Assembly: GCA_963457535.1 (NCBI GenBank)
Contig: OY734803.1
Coordinates: 1,674,001-1,738,000, forward strand
Length of the DNA stretch: 64,000 nt
From: JAHRAW01 sp028066695
Lineage (GTDB): Bacteria > Pseudomonadota > Gammaproteobacteria > Arenicellales > Poriferihabitantaceae
Reading direction: 5' to 3'
Shown here piece after piece: positions 27,136 through 35,019 of this stretch (position 1 is the stretch's first letter; each line of letters begins with the position of its first letter). The notes below the pieces were generated by a model. It saw only the letters and a list, made by a program, of their open reading frames with translations. It searched no databases and was not told the origin of the DNA. Both the position numbers and the translations under genes were made by a program.

Positions 27136-27755
27136 GCGCGCAGCCCGATTACGCGGCGCTGCTCGGAGACGCGCTGCTGTCGCAGAGCGTCAAGTTCGGC
27201 GAGCGCACTTTGGAAATCGCGCCGGCGCAGATCGCGCGCGTCTGCAAATTGCTGCGCGACGACGCGGCGACGCATTACGAAACGCTGGTTGATTTGTGCG
27301 GCGTGGATTACGCCGGCTGGGGGCGCTCCGGCGAGGAACACGGGGACATGGACATTAATACCGACGGCGCCGGCCGCTTCGCCGTGGTCTATCACCTGCT
27401 GTCGGTGCGCCACAACCGCCGGCTGCGGCTGCGCGCGCGCATTGACGACGCCGGCGGCGGCGAAGGCGCGCCGGGCATAGATTCGGTGGTGGAAGTGTGG
27501 CCGGCCGCGAACTGGTATGAGCGCGAGGCGTTTGACCTGTTCGGCATTTTGTTTCACGGCCACCCCGATTTGCGCCGCCTGCTGACCGACTACGGCTTCA
27601 TCGGCCATCCCTTCCGCAAGGATTTTCCGCTGAGCGGCGAAGTGGAGATGCATTACGACGAGGAGCATGGCCGCGTGGTGTACCGCCCGGTCACCATTGA
27701 ACCGCGCACTTTGGTGCCGCGCACTATTGGCGCGGGCGGGGAAAGGGAGAAGTAA
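27132..27755 (+). CDS. nuoC: NADH-quinone oxidoreductase subunit C
   Basis: 30-kDa-type peripheral subunit, 207 residues, separate from NuoD (not the NuoCD fusion of enterobacteria). Family sequence: YETLVDLCGVDYAGW, AVVYHLLSVRHNRRLRL and the signature WYEREAFDLFGILFHGHPDL, then LTDYGFIGHPFRKDFP. The start overlaps nuoB. It is followed not by nuoD but by two unrelated genes, beginning 7 nt after its stop. Confidence 0.96.
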   Translation: MSAQPDYAALLGDALLSQSVKFGERTLEIAPAQIARVCKLLRDDAATHYETLVDLCGVDYAGWGRSGEEHGDMDINTDGAGRFAVVYHLLSVRHNRRLRLRARIDDAGGGEGAPGIDSVVEVWPAANWYEREAFDLFGILFHGHPDLRRLLTDYGFIGHPFRKDFPLSGEVEMHYDEEHGRVVYRPVTIEPRTLVPRTIGAGGEREK

Positions 27756-27762
27756 TCTGCTC

Positions 27763-28176
27763 ATGACCGACAAACAAATTATCGGCAACATTGGCCTGTA
27801 TTACGTCTGCTACAAACTTTCGTGGATGGGGTGGAATGTGATGCCCACCGCCAGAAACGCAAGAGGCATTGACATTGTTGCCTACAAAACCGTCGACAAT
27901 TTTGTCAGCATACAAGTCAAAACACTGTCCAAAAATGCGGGTGTCGGTCTCGGTAAATCGCTTGATCGCGTTGTTGGCGACTATTGGGTGATCGTGAGCA
28001 ATGTCGCGTCCGAAAACGGATTGCGCACTTCTGTTATGCTTCCCGAAGAAGTGCGAAACAACGCCACTCGAAACAAAGGCGGCGAAAAATTGTATTGGCT
28101 GGGTCATAAAACCTACGAGAAACCCGAATTCGCAGAAAAATGGGACCGCATCCAAATCAAAAACCCGCGACGGTGA
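27763..28176 (+). CDS. PD-(D/E)XK nuclease-like protein inserted between nuoC and nuoD
   Basis: Unknown protein of 137 residues. It shows a compact restriction-endonuclease-like core: an N-terminal helix (GNIGLYYVCYKLSWMGWNV), then ARGIDIVAY with Asp37 and, 14 residues later, IQVKT with Gln51 and Lys53. The D-(x)n-QxK pattern is the Mrr/Holliday-resolvase style of the PD-(D/E)XK fold. Basic residues follow (KTLSKNAGVGLGKSLDR). It starts 7 nt after nuoC and its stop overlaps the next start (GTGA). Codon use is visibly more AT-ending than in nuoC or nuoD, which suggests acquisition. Function and substrate are not known. Confidence 0.7.
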   Translation: MTDKQIIGNIGLYYVCYKLSWMGWNVMPTARNARGIDIVAYKTVDNFVSIQVKTLSKNAGVGLGKSLDRVVGDYWVIVSNVASENGLRTSVMLPEEVRNNATRNKGGEKLYWLGHKTYEKPEFAEKWDRIQIKNPRR

Positions 28177-28730
28177 ACTTAAAAAAGTTCGCCCATGGGG
28201 GCATTGTTTCGGCTTTCGTCGCATTGGCCGCATGCTCGGACTCTGTGCCGGGATGTGGGAGTGCGTTCGTCCAGGATATGCTGATGCAACAAGCAAAAAT
28301 CCAATATGCCGCTGATGTCGCATCTTTGAAAAGCAATCATGAATTTGAGCTGCAGTCAGCAACTGCTCAAGCGGATTATGCTCGAGCGGAAAAGGCTAAG
28401 GGGATTGACTATATTCTCGACAAATACGGCACGGCAGGTCTTGTGCAGTTTAGTAAACAGATTGCACACGCCAAGATGCTCGAAGAGCATCCACCGGATC
28501 GCTTTGTCCTGGAGAGGTTAAACTCAGTGATTCAAAGTTTGAATCAAGAAAACTTTGCGTTTGATCGCGTAACGACCTTGAACACAAATCAATCAACGGG
28601 GGCGCACCATTGCTCCGCCGAGTTGCTTTTCGCTCATGCGAAAAACATACTCTCTGGAAAAATCACTTACACCGTGCGAAACACTGATGACGGGGAAACC
28701 TACATTGAAGCCATATTCCCCCAACCGTAG
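28173..28730 (+). CDS. Predicted lipoprotein inserted between nuoC and nuoD
   Basis: Unknown protein of 185 residues. From the GTG at 28173 it starts with a short basic segment, a hydrophobic stretch (GGIVSAFVALAAC) and a lipobox LAAC, so the mature protein is probably lipid-anchored at that Cys. The middle (QQAKIQYAADVASLK through ATAQADYARAEKAKG) looks helical, perhaps coiled-coil. The C-terminus is polar with THHC-like and GETYIEAIF segments. I recognise no domain. The GTGA overlap with the preceding nuclease-like gene suggests they moved and act together. Base composition is AT-richer than the surrounding nuo genes. Confidence 0.65.
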   Translation: MNLKKFAHGGIVSAFVALAACSDSVPGCGSAFVQDMLMQQAKIQYAADVASLKSNHEFELQSATAQADYARAEKAKGIDYILDKYGTAGLVQFSKQIAHAKMLEEHPPDRFVLERLNSVIQSLNQENFAFDRVTTLNTNQSTGAHHCSAELLFAHAKNILSGKITYTVRNTDDGETYIEAIFPQP

Positions 28731-28731
28731 T

Positions 28732-28764
28732 TTGACAAAAGCGGCGGCAAACTCATGCTACGCT
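28732..28764 (+). promoter_or_regulatory. Possible internal promoter in front of nuoD
   Basis: A perfect -35 TTGACA (28732-28737) begins 2 nt after the lipoprotein stop. Candidate -10s are CATGCT (28754-28759, 16-nt spacing) or an extended TGC-TACGCT (28756-28764, 21-nt spacing); neither is ideal. It would restore transcription of nuoD onward past the insertion. Confidence 0.4.
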
Positions 28765-28807
28765 ACTTGTCGGCGCGCCCAAACTCAATTCATTCCGCAA
28801 ATCAAAA

Positions 28808-30049
28808 ATGACTGAAATCCGAAACTACACCATGAACTTCGGCCCGCAGCACCCGGCCGCGCACGGCGTGCTGCGCGTCATCATGGAGATGGACGGCGAA
28901 GTCATCTCGCGCTGCGACCCGCACATCGGCCTTTTGCACCGCGCCACCGAAAAACTCGCCGAGTCCAAGCCGTTCAACCAGAGCATCGGCTACATGGACC
29001 GGCTGGACTATGTCTCCATGATGTGCAACGAGCATGCCTTCGTGCTCGCCATTGAAAAGATGCTCGGCGCCGAGCCGCCGATTCGCGCGCAATACATCCG
29101 CGTGATGTTTGACGAAATCACGCGCATTCTCAACCACTGCCTGTGGCTCGGCGCGCACGCGCTGGACATCGGCGCGATGACGGTGTTTCTGTATTGCTTC
29201 CGCGAGCGCGAGGATTTGATGGACTGCTACGAGGCGGCCAGCGGCGCGCGCATGCACGCCACCTATTACCGCCCCGGCGGCGTCTACCGCGACCTGCCCG
29301 GGGCGATGCCGCAATACCGCGGCGACACCAAAAAAATGCGCGAGCGCAACCTCGGGCGGCAGGGCTCGCTGCTGGATTTCATTGAGGCGTTCACCGAGCG
29401 CTTCCCCGCATGCGTGGACGAATACGAAACCCTGCTCAGCGACAACCGCATTTGGAAGCAGCGCACCGTCGGCATCGGCGTGGTCGCGCCCGAGCGCGCG
29501 CTCGCGCTCGGTTTCAGCGGCCCGATGCTGCGCGGCAGCGGAGTGGAATGGGATTTGCGCCGGAAGCAGCCGTATGCGGTTTACCCCGAACTGGAGTTTG
29601 ACATTCCGGTCGGCGTGAACGGCGACAGTTACGACCGCTATCTGGTGCGCGTGGAGGAGATGCGCCAGTCCAACCGCATCATTCGCCAGTGCGTTGACTG
29701 GCTGCGCGCCAACCCCGGCCCGGTCATGAGCGACGACGGCAAACTCGCGCCGCCGCCGCGCGAGCGCATGAAAGGCGACATGGAATCGCTGATTCATCAT
29801 TTCAAACTGTTCACCGAGGGCTACAGCGTTCCGGCCGGCGAGGCCTACGCGGCGGTGGAGCATCCGAAGGGCGAGTTCGGCATTTACCTGGTGTCGGACG
29901 GCGCCAACAAACCCTACCGCTGCAAAATCCGCGCGCCCGGCTTTCCCCATCTGGCCGCGCTCAACGAAATGACGCAGGGGCACATGCTGGCCGACATGGT
30001 CGCGATCATCGGCTCGCAGGACATCGTCTTCGGGGAGATAGACCGCTGA
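28808..30049 (+). CDS. nuoD: NADH-quinone oxidoreductase subunit D
   Basis: 49-kDa subunit of complex I, 413 residues, which forms much of the quinone-binding cavity. Seen: YTMNFGPQHPAAHGVLR (HPAAHG quinone-site loop), HIGLLHRATEKLAE, GYMDRLDYVSMMCNEHAF, and the C-terminal KIRAPGFPHLAAL and ADMVAIIGSQDIVFGEIDR. Length is typical for an unfused NuoD. The stop overlaps the nuoE start (TGATG). It is preceded by a 77-nt gap holding a candidate promoter. Confidence 0.98.
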   Translation: MTEIRNYTMNFGPQHPAAHGVLRVIMEMDGEVISRCDPHIGLLHRATEKLAESKPFNQSIGYMDRLDYVSMMCNEHAFVLAIEKMLGAEPPIRAQYIRVMFDEITRILNHCLWLGAHALDIGAMTVFLYCFREREDLMDCYEAASGARMHATYYRPGGVYRDLPGAMPQYRGDTKKMRERNLGRQGSLLDFIEAFTERFPACVDEYETLLSDNRIWKQRTVGIGVVAPERALALGFSGPMLRGSGVEWDLRRKQPYAVYPELEFDIPVGVNGDSYDRYLVRVEEMRQSNRIIRQCVDWLRANPGPVMSDDGKLAPPPRERMKGDMESLIHHFKLFTEGYSVPAGEAYAAVEHPKGEFGIYLVSDGANKPYRCKIRAPGFPHLAALNEMTQGHMLADMVAIIGSQDIVFGEIDR

Positions 30050-30516
30050 TGCTGCCGGCCGCGCGCCTGCGCGAAATAGAGCGCGAACTGGCGAAGTATC
30101 CGCCGGAGCAGCAGCAGTCGGCGCTGCCGGCGGCGCTGCGCATCGCGCAGGACGAGTACGGCTGGCTGAGCGCCGAGGTGATGGAATTCGTCGCCGGCGT
30201 GATCGGCGTGCCGCCGGTGCGCGCGCATGAAGTCGCGACTTTTTACTCCATGTTTGAACTGGCGCCGGTCGGCCGCCACAAGATCAGCGTGTGCACCAAC
30301 ATCTCCTGCATGCTGCGCGGCAGCGCCGGCATAGTCGCGCACTTGGAGAAAAAACTAAAAGTAAAACTCGGCGGCACCACCGCCGACGGAAAATTCACTT
30401 TGCGCGAAGCCGAATGCCTGGCCGCCTGCGCCGGCGCGCCGATGATGCAGGTGGACCGGGAGTATTACGAGAACCTTACGCCGGAGAGGGTGGATGAGGT
30501 TTTGGAAAAACTTTGA
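30049..30516 (+). CDS. nuoE: NADH-quinone oxidoreductase subunit E
   Basis: 24-kDa subunit, 155 residues, thioredoxin-like, carrying [2Fe-2S] cluster N1a. Ligands are visible as CTNISC (C-x4-C) and CLAAC (C-x3-C). ATFYSMFELAPVGRHKI and KFTLREAECLAACAGAPMM are characteristic. It overlaps nuoD. It is followed by 626 nt without a plus-strand gene before nuoF, a gap occupied on the other strand by three tiny genes. Confidence 0.97.
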   Translation: MLPAARLREIERELAKYPPEQQQSALPAALRIAQDEYGWLSAEVMEFVAGVIGVPPVRAHEVATFYSMFELAPVGRHKISVCTNISCMLRGSAGIVAHLEKKLKVKLGGTTADGKFTLREAECLAACAGAPMMQVDREYYENLTPERVDEVLEKL

Positions 30517-30558
30517 ATTTGGCGGGGGAAGCGGTGAAATTGCCGCCGCCGCGCGCGG

Positions 30559-30687
30559 CTATTTCGCCGTTGCGTTTTTTTGTCCGCGATCGCGACGGTC
30601 CTGCTCTTCCAGTTTGCGCAGGAAGACATAGACAAAAATTCCCATGCCGATGAGAGTGAGAAGTGTCAGGATGCTGTGAGTGGTCAT
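30559..30687 (-). CDS. Tiny membrane protein A (paralogue of the next gene)
   Basis: A 42-residue protein with one predicted membrane helix (LTLLTLIGMGIFVYVFL) and a charged C-terminal tail (RKLEEQDRRDRGQKNATAK). The start MTTHSIL and tail RGQKN-A-AK match the neighbouring 42-residue protein (30753-30881) position for position, so they are tandem paralogues. The Shine-Dalgarno GAGG lies 8 nt before the ATG. It is antisense to the nuoE-nuoF gap. Function unknown; single-helix proteins of this kind often associate with larger membrane complexes, which is inference only. Confidence 0.6.
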   Translation of the reverse strand: MTTHSILTLLTLIGMGIFVYVFLRKLEEQDRRDRGQKNATAK

Positions 30688-30696
30688 GATGGGAAC

Positions 30697-30748
30697 CTCT
30701 TTCTCGATACCGGAGTAAAAGAAAGAGAGCGGCGGACATAGCCGCCGC
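30697..30748 (-). terminator. Terminator-like hairpin overlapping an SD-sequestering stem
   Basis: Read on the minus strand between tiny genes B and A: GCGGCGG-CTATGT-CCGCCGC (30748-30729), a 7-bp GC stem followed by TCTCTTTCTTTT, resembling an intrinsic terminator. Part of that T-rich tail, CTCTTTCT (30727-30720), is perfectly complementary to AGAAAGAG (30704-30697), which contains the Shine-Dalgarno region of gene A (15-nt loop). The two structures could limit both read-through into and translation of gene A. Confidence 0.5.
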
Positions 30749-30752
30749 GTGC

Positions 30753-30881
30753 CTACTTCGCCGCCACGTTTTTTTGCCCGCGTTCGCGTCGGATCCGCGC
30801 TTCGGTGGCGCGCATGACGGCATAGAAACCGACCACCAAGACGATGGGGACAAGGATTGCCAGGATGTTGTGAATAGTCAT
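30753..30881 (-). CDS. Tiny membrane protein B (paralogue of protein A)
   Basis: A 42-residue protein starting MTIHNILAI, with one membrane helix (ILAILVPIVLVVGFYAVM) and a basic tail (RATEARIRRERGQKNVAAK). Compared with protein A, both are 42 residues, both start MT-H-IL and both end RGQKN-x-AK, which supports real coding and duplication. A Shine-Dalgarno GGAGTG lies about 4 nt before the ATG. The ATG overlaps the stop of gene C (ATGA), so translation is probably coupled. Function unknown. Confidence 0.6.
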   Translation of the reverse strand: MTIHNILAILVPIVLVVGFYAVMRATEARIRRERGQKNVAAK

Positions 30882-31054
30882 GAGTCACTCCAAGTTTCAG
30901 ATGCTTTGAAGAATACCCAGGCACCGAGAACGATTGCGGCCAGTGCGCCCGGCAGATTGCGTTCAAACAAGACGCCGATAAAACCGCCCGCGACCAAGGC
31001 AACGCCAAGATTGCGCCCGCCGGCGCGGATTTCATCGATGTTGTATTTGGACAC
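30878..31054 (-). CDS. Tiny two-helix membrane protein C
   Basis: A predicted 58-residue protein from GTG at 31054, with a polar N-terminus (VSKYNIDEIRAGGRN), two hydrophobic segments (LGVALVAGGFIGVLFE and LPGALAAIVLGAWVFF) separated by a short turn, and the end KASETWSDS. The hairpin layout suggests a small integral membrane protein. An extended -10 (31069-31061) sits 7 nt upstream of the GTG, so the message may be leaderless. The frame is open further upstream but that part overlaps the nuoF start and is not membrane-like. The stop overlaps gene B (ATGA). No family recognised. Confidence 0.5.
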   Translation of the reverse strand: MSKYNIDEIRAGGRNLGVALVAGGFIGVLFERNLPGALAAIVLGAWVFFKASETWSDS

Positions 31055-31060
31055 CGCCTC

Positions 31061-31069
31061 AGTATAACA
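31061..31069 (-). promoter_or_regulatory. Extended -10 promoter of the antisense tiny genes
   Basis: TGT followed by TATACT on the minus strand. The predicted start of transcription falls at about 31054, the GTG of gene C. A -35 is not evident, which is tolerable for an extended -10. Confidence 0.45.
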
Positions 31070-31109
31070 GCCGCAGCCCCGCGCAAACGCCCCGCCCGCA
31101 AAAAAATCG

Positions 31110-31115
31110 TATAAT
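31110..31115 (+). promoter_or_regulatory. Possible -10 in front of nuoF
   Basis: A perfect TATAAT 27 nt upstream of the nuoF ATG; the expected -35 position is GC-rich and does not match. It lies back to back with the minus-strand extended -10 about 40 nt away, so the nuoE-nuoF gap may hold divergent promoters. Confidence 0.35.
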
Positions 31116-31142
31116 CCCCCCGCCAACACCGCCTTAGCACCG

Positions 31143-32447
31143 ATGCCCGCCACCGCCTCCCCCAATACCATGCGCGAATGCCGCGGTGTCTGCTTTCCGC
31201 ATGCGCATGCGCGCTGCTGGACGCTCGCCGCCTACCGCGCGGCCGGCGGGTATGACGCGCTGGAAAAAATTCTGCGCGAGAAAACCGACCCGGCCGCGGT
31301 CATAGACGCGGTCAAGGAATCCAATTTGCGCGGGCGCGGCGGCGCCGGGTTTCCGCCGGGCATCAAGTGGCGCTTCATGCCGCGCGCCGCGCCCGGGCAA
31401 AAATATGTGGTGTGCAATTCGGACGAGGGCGAGCCGGGCACCTGCAAAGACCGCGACATTTTGCGCTACAACCCGCACGCGGTGATTGAGGGCATGGCGA
31501 TCGGCGGTTACGCGATGGGCGCGAGCGTCGGCTACAACTACATCCGCGGCGAGTTTTGGGAGCCGTATCTGCGCATGGAGGCGGCGCTGCGCGAAGCGCG
31601 CGACGCCGGGCTGCTCGGCGAAAACATTTTGAAATCCGGTTTTGATTTTGAACTGCACAACCACCTCGGCGCCGGCGCTTACATCTGCGGCGAGGAAACC
31701 GCGCTTCTGGAATCGCTGGAAGGAAAAAAGGGCATGCCGCGGTTCAAGCCGCCGTTTCCGGCGGCGTTCGGCCTTTACGGCAAGCCGACCACCATCAACA
31801 ACACCGAGTCGTTCGCCTCCATTCCCGCGATTTTGCGCGGCGGCGGCGACTGGCTGCGCGGCGAATGGTTTCGCGGCCTCGGCGTGGAAAATTCCGGCGG
31901 CGTGAAAATTTTTTCGGTGACCGGGCATGTGGAAAAGCCCGGCAACTATGAAATCAAAATGGGCACGCCGTTCGCCGAGTTGCTGGACATGGCCGGCGGC
32001 GTGTGGCGCGGGCGAAAACTGAAAGCGGTCATCCCCGGCGGCTCGTCGGTGCCGGTGCTTCCCGCCGATGCGATCATGCGCGCCAACATGGACTACGACT
32101 CGCTGCAGGCGGCCGGCTCGGCGGTCGGCGCCGGTTCGGTCATCGTCATGGACGAAACCACCGACATGGTGGATGTGCTGACGCGCATCTCGCGTTTTTA
32201 CTATGAAGAATCCTGCGGGCAATGCACGCCGTGCCGCGAAGGCACCGGCTGGCTCTACCGCATTTTGCGCCGCATCAACGCGGGCCGCGGCGCCGAGCGC
32301 GACCTGGACACTTTGCTGGATGTCGCCAACCGCATTGAGGGGCGGACGATTTGCGCGCTCGGCGACGCGGCCGCCTGGCCGGTGCAAAGTTTCCTCAAAC
32401 ATTTCGGGCATGAATTCCGCGCGAAAGTCGCCGCCGCCGCGGCCTGA
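31143..32447 (+). CDS. nuoF: NADH-quinone oxidoreductase subunit F
   Basis: 51-kDa subunit, 434 residues, with the NADH site, FMN and [4Fe-4S] cluster N3. Seen: GRGGAGFPPGIKW (NADH/FMN loop), VVCNSDEGEPGTCKDRDI, AYICGEETALLESLEGK, and cluster ligands SCGQCTPCREGTGW with a later Cys in GRTICALGD. It begins MPATASPNTMRECRG; a later in-frame ATG (residue 10) is an alternative start. It is the first plus-strand gene after the antisense cluster. Confidence 0.97.
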   Translation: MPATASPNTMRECRGVCFPHAHARCWTLAAYRAAGGYDALEKILREKTDPAAVIDAVKESNLRGRGGAGFPPGIKWRFMPRAAPGQKYVVCNSDEGEPGTCKDRDILRYNPHAVIEGMAIGGYAMGASVGYNYIRGEFWEPYLRMEAALREARDAGLLGENILKSGFDFELHNHLGAGAYICGEETALLESLEGKKGMPRFKPPFPAAFGLYGKPTTINNTESFASIPAILRGGGDWLRGEWFRGLGVENSGGVKIFSVTGHVEKPGNYEIKMGTPFAELLDMAGGVWRGRKLKAVIPGGSSVPVLPADAIMRANMDYDSLQAAGSAVGAGSVIVMDETTDMVDVLTRISRFYYEESCGQCTPCREGTGWLYRILRRINAGRGAERDLDTLLDVANRIEGRTICALGDAAAWPVQSFLKHFGHEFRAKVAAAAA

Positions 32448-32481
32448 ACATTAATGCGCGCATGAACACCGCCGAACCGGC

Positions 32482-35019
32482 ATGAGCATCACCATCCAAA
32501 TCAACCGGCAACTGGTGGAGGCCGAACCGGGCGAGATGCTGATCAGCGCGGCCGACCGCGCCGGCGTCTACATCCCGCGCTTTTGCTACCACCCGAAGTT
32601 GTCCATCGCGGCGAACTGCCGCATGTGCCTGGTGGAGGTGGGCAGCGCGCCCGAGAAACCGCCGGCCGGGCGCGATTGGTTTTTGCGCGAGGAAGTGCAG
32701 GCCGCGCCGAAGCCGCTGCCGGCCTGCGCCACGCCGGTGGCCGAGCGCATGGTGGCGTTCACCGATTCGCAACTGGCGCGCGAAGCGCAAAAAGGCACGC
32801 TGGAATTTTTGCTGATCAACCACCCGCTGGACTGCCCGGTCTGCGACCAGGGCGGCGAGTGCCCATTGCAGGACCAGGCGATGGGCTACGGCGCCGATGA
32901 TTCGCGCTTCGCCGAGCGCAAGCGCGCGGTCGCGAGCCGCGACATTGGGCCGCTGGTCGCCACCGAAATGACGCGGTGCATTCACTGCACGCGCTGCGTA
33001 CGCTTCGGCGAGGAAGTCGCCGGCGTGATGGAACTCGGCATGCCGGGGCGCGGCGAGTCGGCGCACATCTCCACCTTCCTCGGGCGCACGGTGGATTCCG
33101 AAGTGTCCGGCAACATGATAGATCTCTGCCCGGTCGGCGCGCTTACCTCCAAGCCCTACCGCTTCGCCGCGCGCGCCTGGGAACTGCAAAACCACCGCGG
33201 CATCAGCCCGCACGACTGCGTCGGCGCGAACCTTAATGTGCAAACTCTGCGCGGCCGCGTTGAGCGCGTGCTGCCGCGCGACAACCCGGAAGTCAACGAT
33301 TGCTGGCTCGCCGACCGCGACCGATACAGTTACCAAGCGCTGCACAGTCCGCGGCGGCTGACCGAGCCGATGATCTTCCGCAACGGCGCGTGGAAAAAAG
33401 CGTCGTGGGAAGATGCGCTGCAATACACATGCGACGGACTTGCCGCGGCCGCCGCCGCCAAAAATGGAAGCGATGATTGCGGCGTCGCCGCGCTTTCCGC
33501 GTATTCGTCCACGCTGGAGGAGTATTACCTGCTGCAAAAACTCGCGCGCGCGCTCGGCAGCAATCACATAGACCACCGCGTGCAGCAATGCGATTTTCGC
33601 GATGACGCGCATGCGCGGCCGTTTCCGTCTTCGCAGATTCCGCCGGCGGAGTTTGACGCGCTGCGCGCCGCGTTGCTGGTCGGCTCCAACCTGCGCAAGG
33701 AGCAGCCGCTGCTGGCGGTGCGTTTGCGCGCGGCGGTGCGCGCCGGCGCGCGCGTCTGCGCGCTCAACCCGATCGCCTACGAACAAAACTTCGCGGCCGG
33801 CGCGATTGTCACCGGCGCCGCGCTGCCCGCGCATTTGGCCGCGGTGTGCGCGCGCATCGCCGCGGCCGCGCGAAAGACTTTGCCGGCCGCGATTGCGCGC
33901 CGCGCGAAATCGGCGAAACTCGGGAAGGACGAGTTGGCGCATGCCGACGCGATCACCGAGGCGCTGCTTGCCGCCCGCGAAGAAGCGTCCGGCGCGGTGG
34001 TTCTCGGCGCGCTCGCGCACCAGCATCCCGAGGCTGCCGTGCTGCGCGCGATGGCCGGCTGGATTTGTCATGTCAGCGGCGCGCGCTTGGCCGAACTCGC
34101 GCCGGGCAACAGCGCCGCGGCCTGGCAGGCCGGCTGCCTGCCGCACCGCGGACCCGGCGGCGCCGCGCTTGAAAACGGGAGCGCACCCGGCGACAACGCG
34201 CGCGCGATGTTGGAGACTCCGCGCCGCGCCTATTTGTTGCTGGCGACCGAGCCGGAACTGGACGCGATAGACGGCCGCGCCGCCGCGGACGCGCTGCGCC
34301 GCGCCGATTTCGTGGCGCGCATCAGCGCCTTTCACAGCGACGCGGCGGTCGGCGCCAATGTGCTGCTGCCGATGGCCGCGTTCGCCGAAAGCGCCGGCAC
34401 TTTTGTCAATTGCGAGGGGCGCGCGCAGTCCGCCGACGCGGCGGCCGCGCCGCTCGGGCAGTCGCGGCCGGCGTGGAAGATTTTGCGCGTGCTGGGCAAC
34501 TTCCTCGGCCTGCCCGGCTTTGACCAGGTGACGCTGGCGCAGGTGCGCGAGGAGGCCGAGGCGGCCATCAAAGCGAATTCCGCAACTTCTCGCGAACAGC
34601 GCAAATGGGATGACTGGAAAATTCCGCCGCCGCCGCGCGCGGCGCGCGGCGCGCCCGGCGCATTGATTCGCCTTGCGGACATGCCGATGTACCGCGGCGA
34701 CCAGACCGTTCGCCACGCCGAGGCGCTGCAGCAAACCGCCGACAACCCGCCGCCGGGCGCGCGCATGAACCGCGCCACCGCCGAGCGCCTCGGCCTGAAC
34801 GGCGCGAAGCGGGTGCTGCTGCGCGGGCGCGGCGACGCGCGGCTGCCGCTTTGCATGGACGAGCGCGTGCCGGCCGGCTGCGTGTATGTTCCGGCCGGCC
34901 ACGGCGCGAGCGCCGCGCTCGGCGCGCACGGCGCGGTGACCGTGCATGAAAAGAGCGGCAAGAAATCGCGCGGCAAAAAATCGCATGCCAAAAAATCGGG
35001 GGCGGGCGGCCGGCGATGA
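32482..35019 (+). CDS. nuoG: NADH-quinone oxidoreductase subunit G
   Basis: 75-kDa subunit, 845 residues, carrying three or more Fe-S clusters in the peripheral arm. The N-terminal [2Fe-2S] ligands are in RFCYHPKLSIAANCRMCLVE, the His-ligated N5 region is HPLDCPVCDQGGECPLQDQ, and N4 ligands are in TRCIHCTRCVRFGEEVAG plus IDLCPVGAL. The remainder is the molybdopterin-oxidoreductase-like domain, catalytically silent in complex I. The C-terminus ends in a lysine-rich tail (SGKKSRGKKSHAKKSG). The stop overlaps nuoH by 4 nt. Confidence 0.97.
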   Translation: MSITIQINRQLVEAEPGEMLISAADRAGVYIPRFCYHPKLSIAANCRMCLVEVGSAPEKPPAGRDWFLREEVQAAPKPLPACATPVAERMVAFTDSQLAREAQKGTLEFLLINHPLDCPVCDQGGECPLQDQAMGYGADDSRFAERKRAVASRDIGPLVATEMTRCIHCTRCVRFGEEVAGVMELGMPGRGESAHISTFLGRTVDSEVSGNMIDLCPVGALTSKPYRFAARAWELQNHRGISPHDCVGANLNVQTLRGRVERVLPRDNPEVNDCWLADRDRYSYQALHSPRRLTEPMIFRNGAWKKASWEDALQYTCDGLAAAAAAKNGSDDCGVAALSAYSSTLEEYYLLQKLARALGSNHIDHRVQQCDFRDDAHARPFPSSQIPPAEFDALRAALLVGSNLRKEQPLLAVRLRAAVRAGARVCALNPIAYEQNFAAGAIVTGAALPAHLAAVCARIAAAARKTLPAAIARRAKSAKLGKDELAHADAITEALLAAREEASGAVVLGALAHQHPEAAVLRAMAGWICHVSGARLAELAPGNSAAAWQAGCLPHRGPGGAALENGSAPGDNARAMLETPRRAYLLLATEPELDAIDGRAAADALRRADFVARISAFHSDAAVGANVLLPMAAFAESAGTFVNCEGRAQSADAAAAPLGQSRPAWKILRVLGNFLGLPGFDQVTLAQVREEAEAAIKANSATSREQRKWDDWKIPPPPRAARGAPGALIRLADMPMYRGDQTVRHAEALQQTADNPPPGARMNRATAERLGLNGAKRVLLRGRGDARLPLCMDERVPAGCVYVPAGHGASAALGAHGAVTVHEKSGKKSRGKKSHAKKSGAGGRR

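Noticed and set aside
30878..31171. Longer version of tiny protein C starting at 31171
   Set aside because: The extra N-terminal 39 residues overlap the nuoF start, are not membrane-like and lie upstream of the extended -10; the GTG at 31054 gives a coherent two-helix protein.
32395..34986. Minus-strand open frame of 863 codons opposite nuoG
   Set aside because: It is an arginine/alanine-rich shadow frame caused by high GC at third positions; nuoG motifs are intact on the plus strand.
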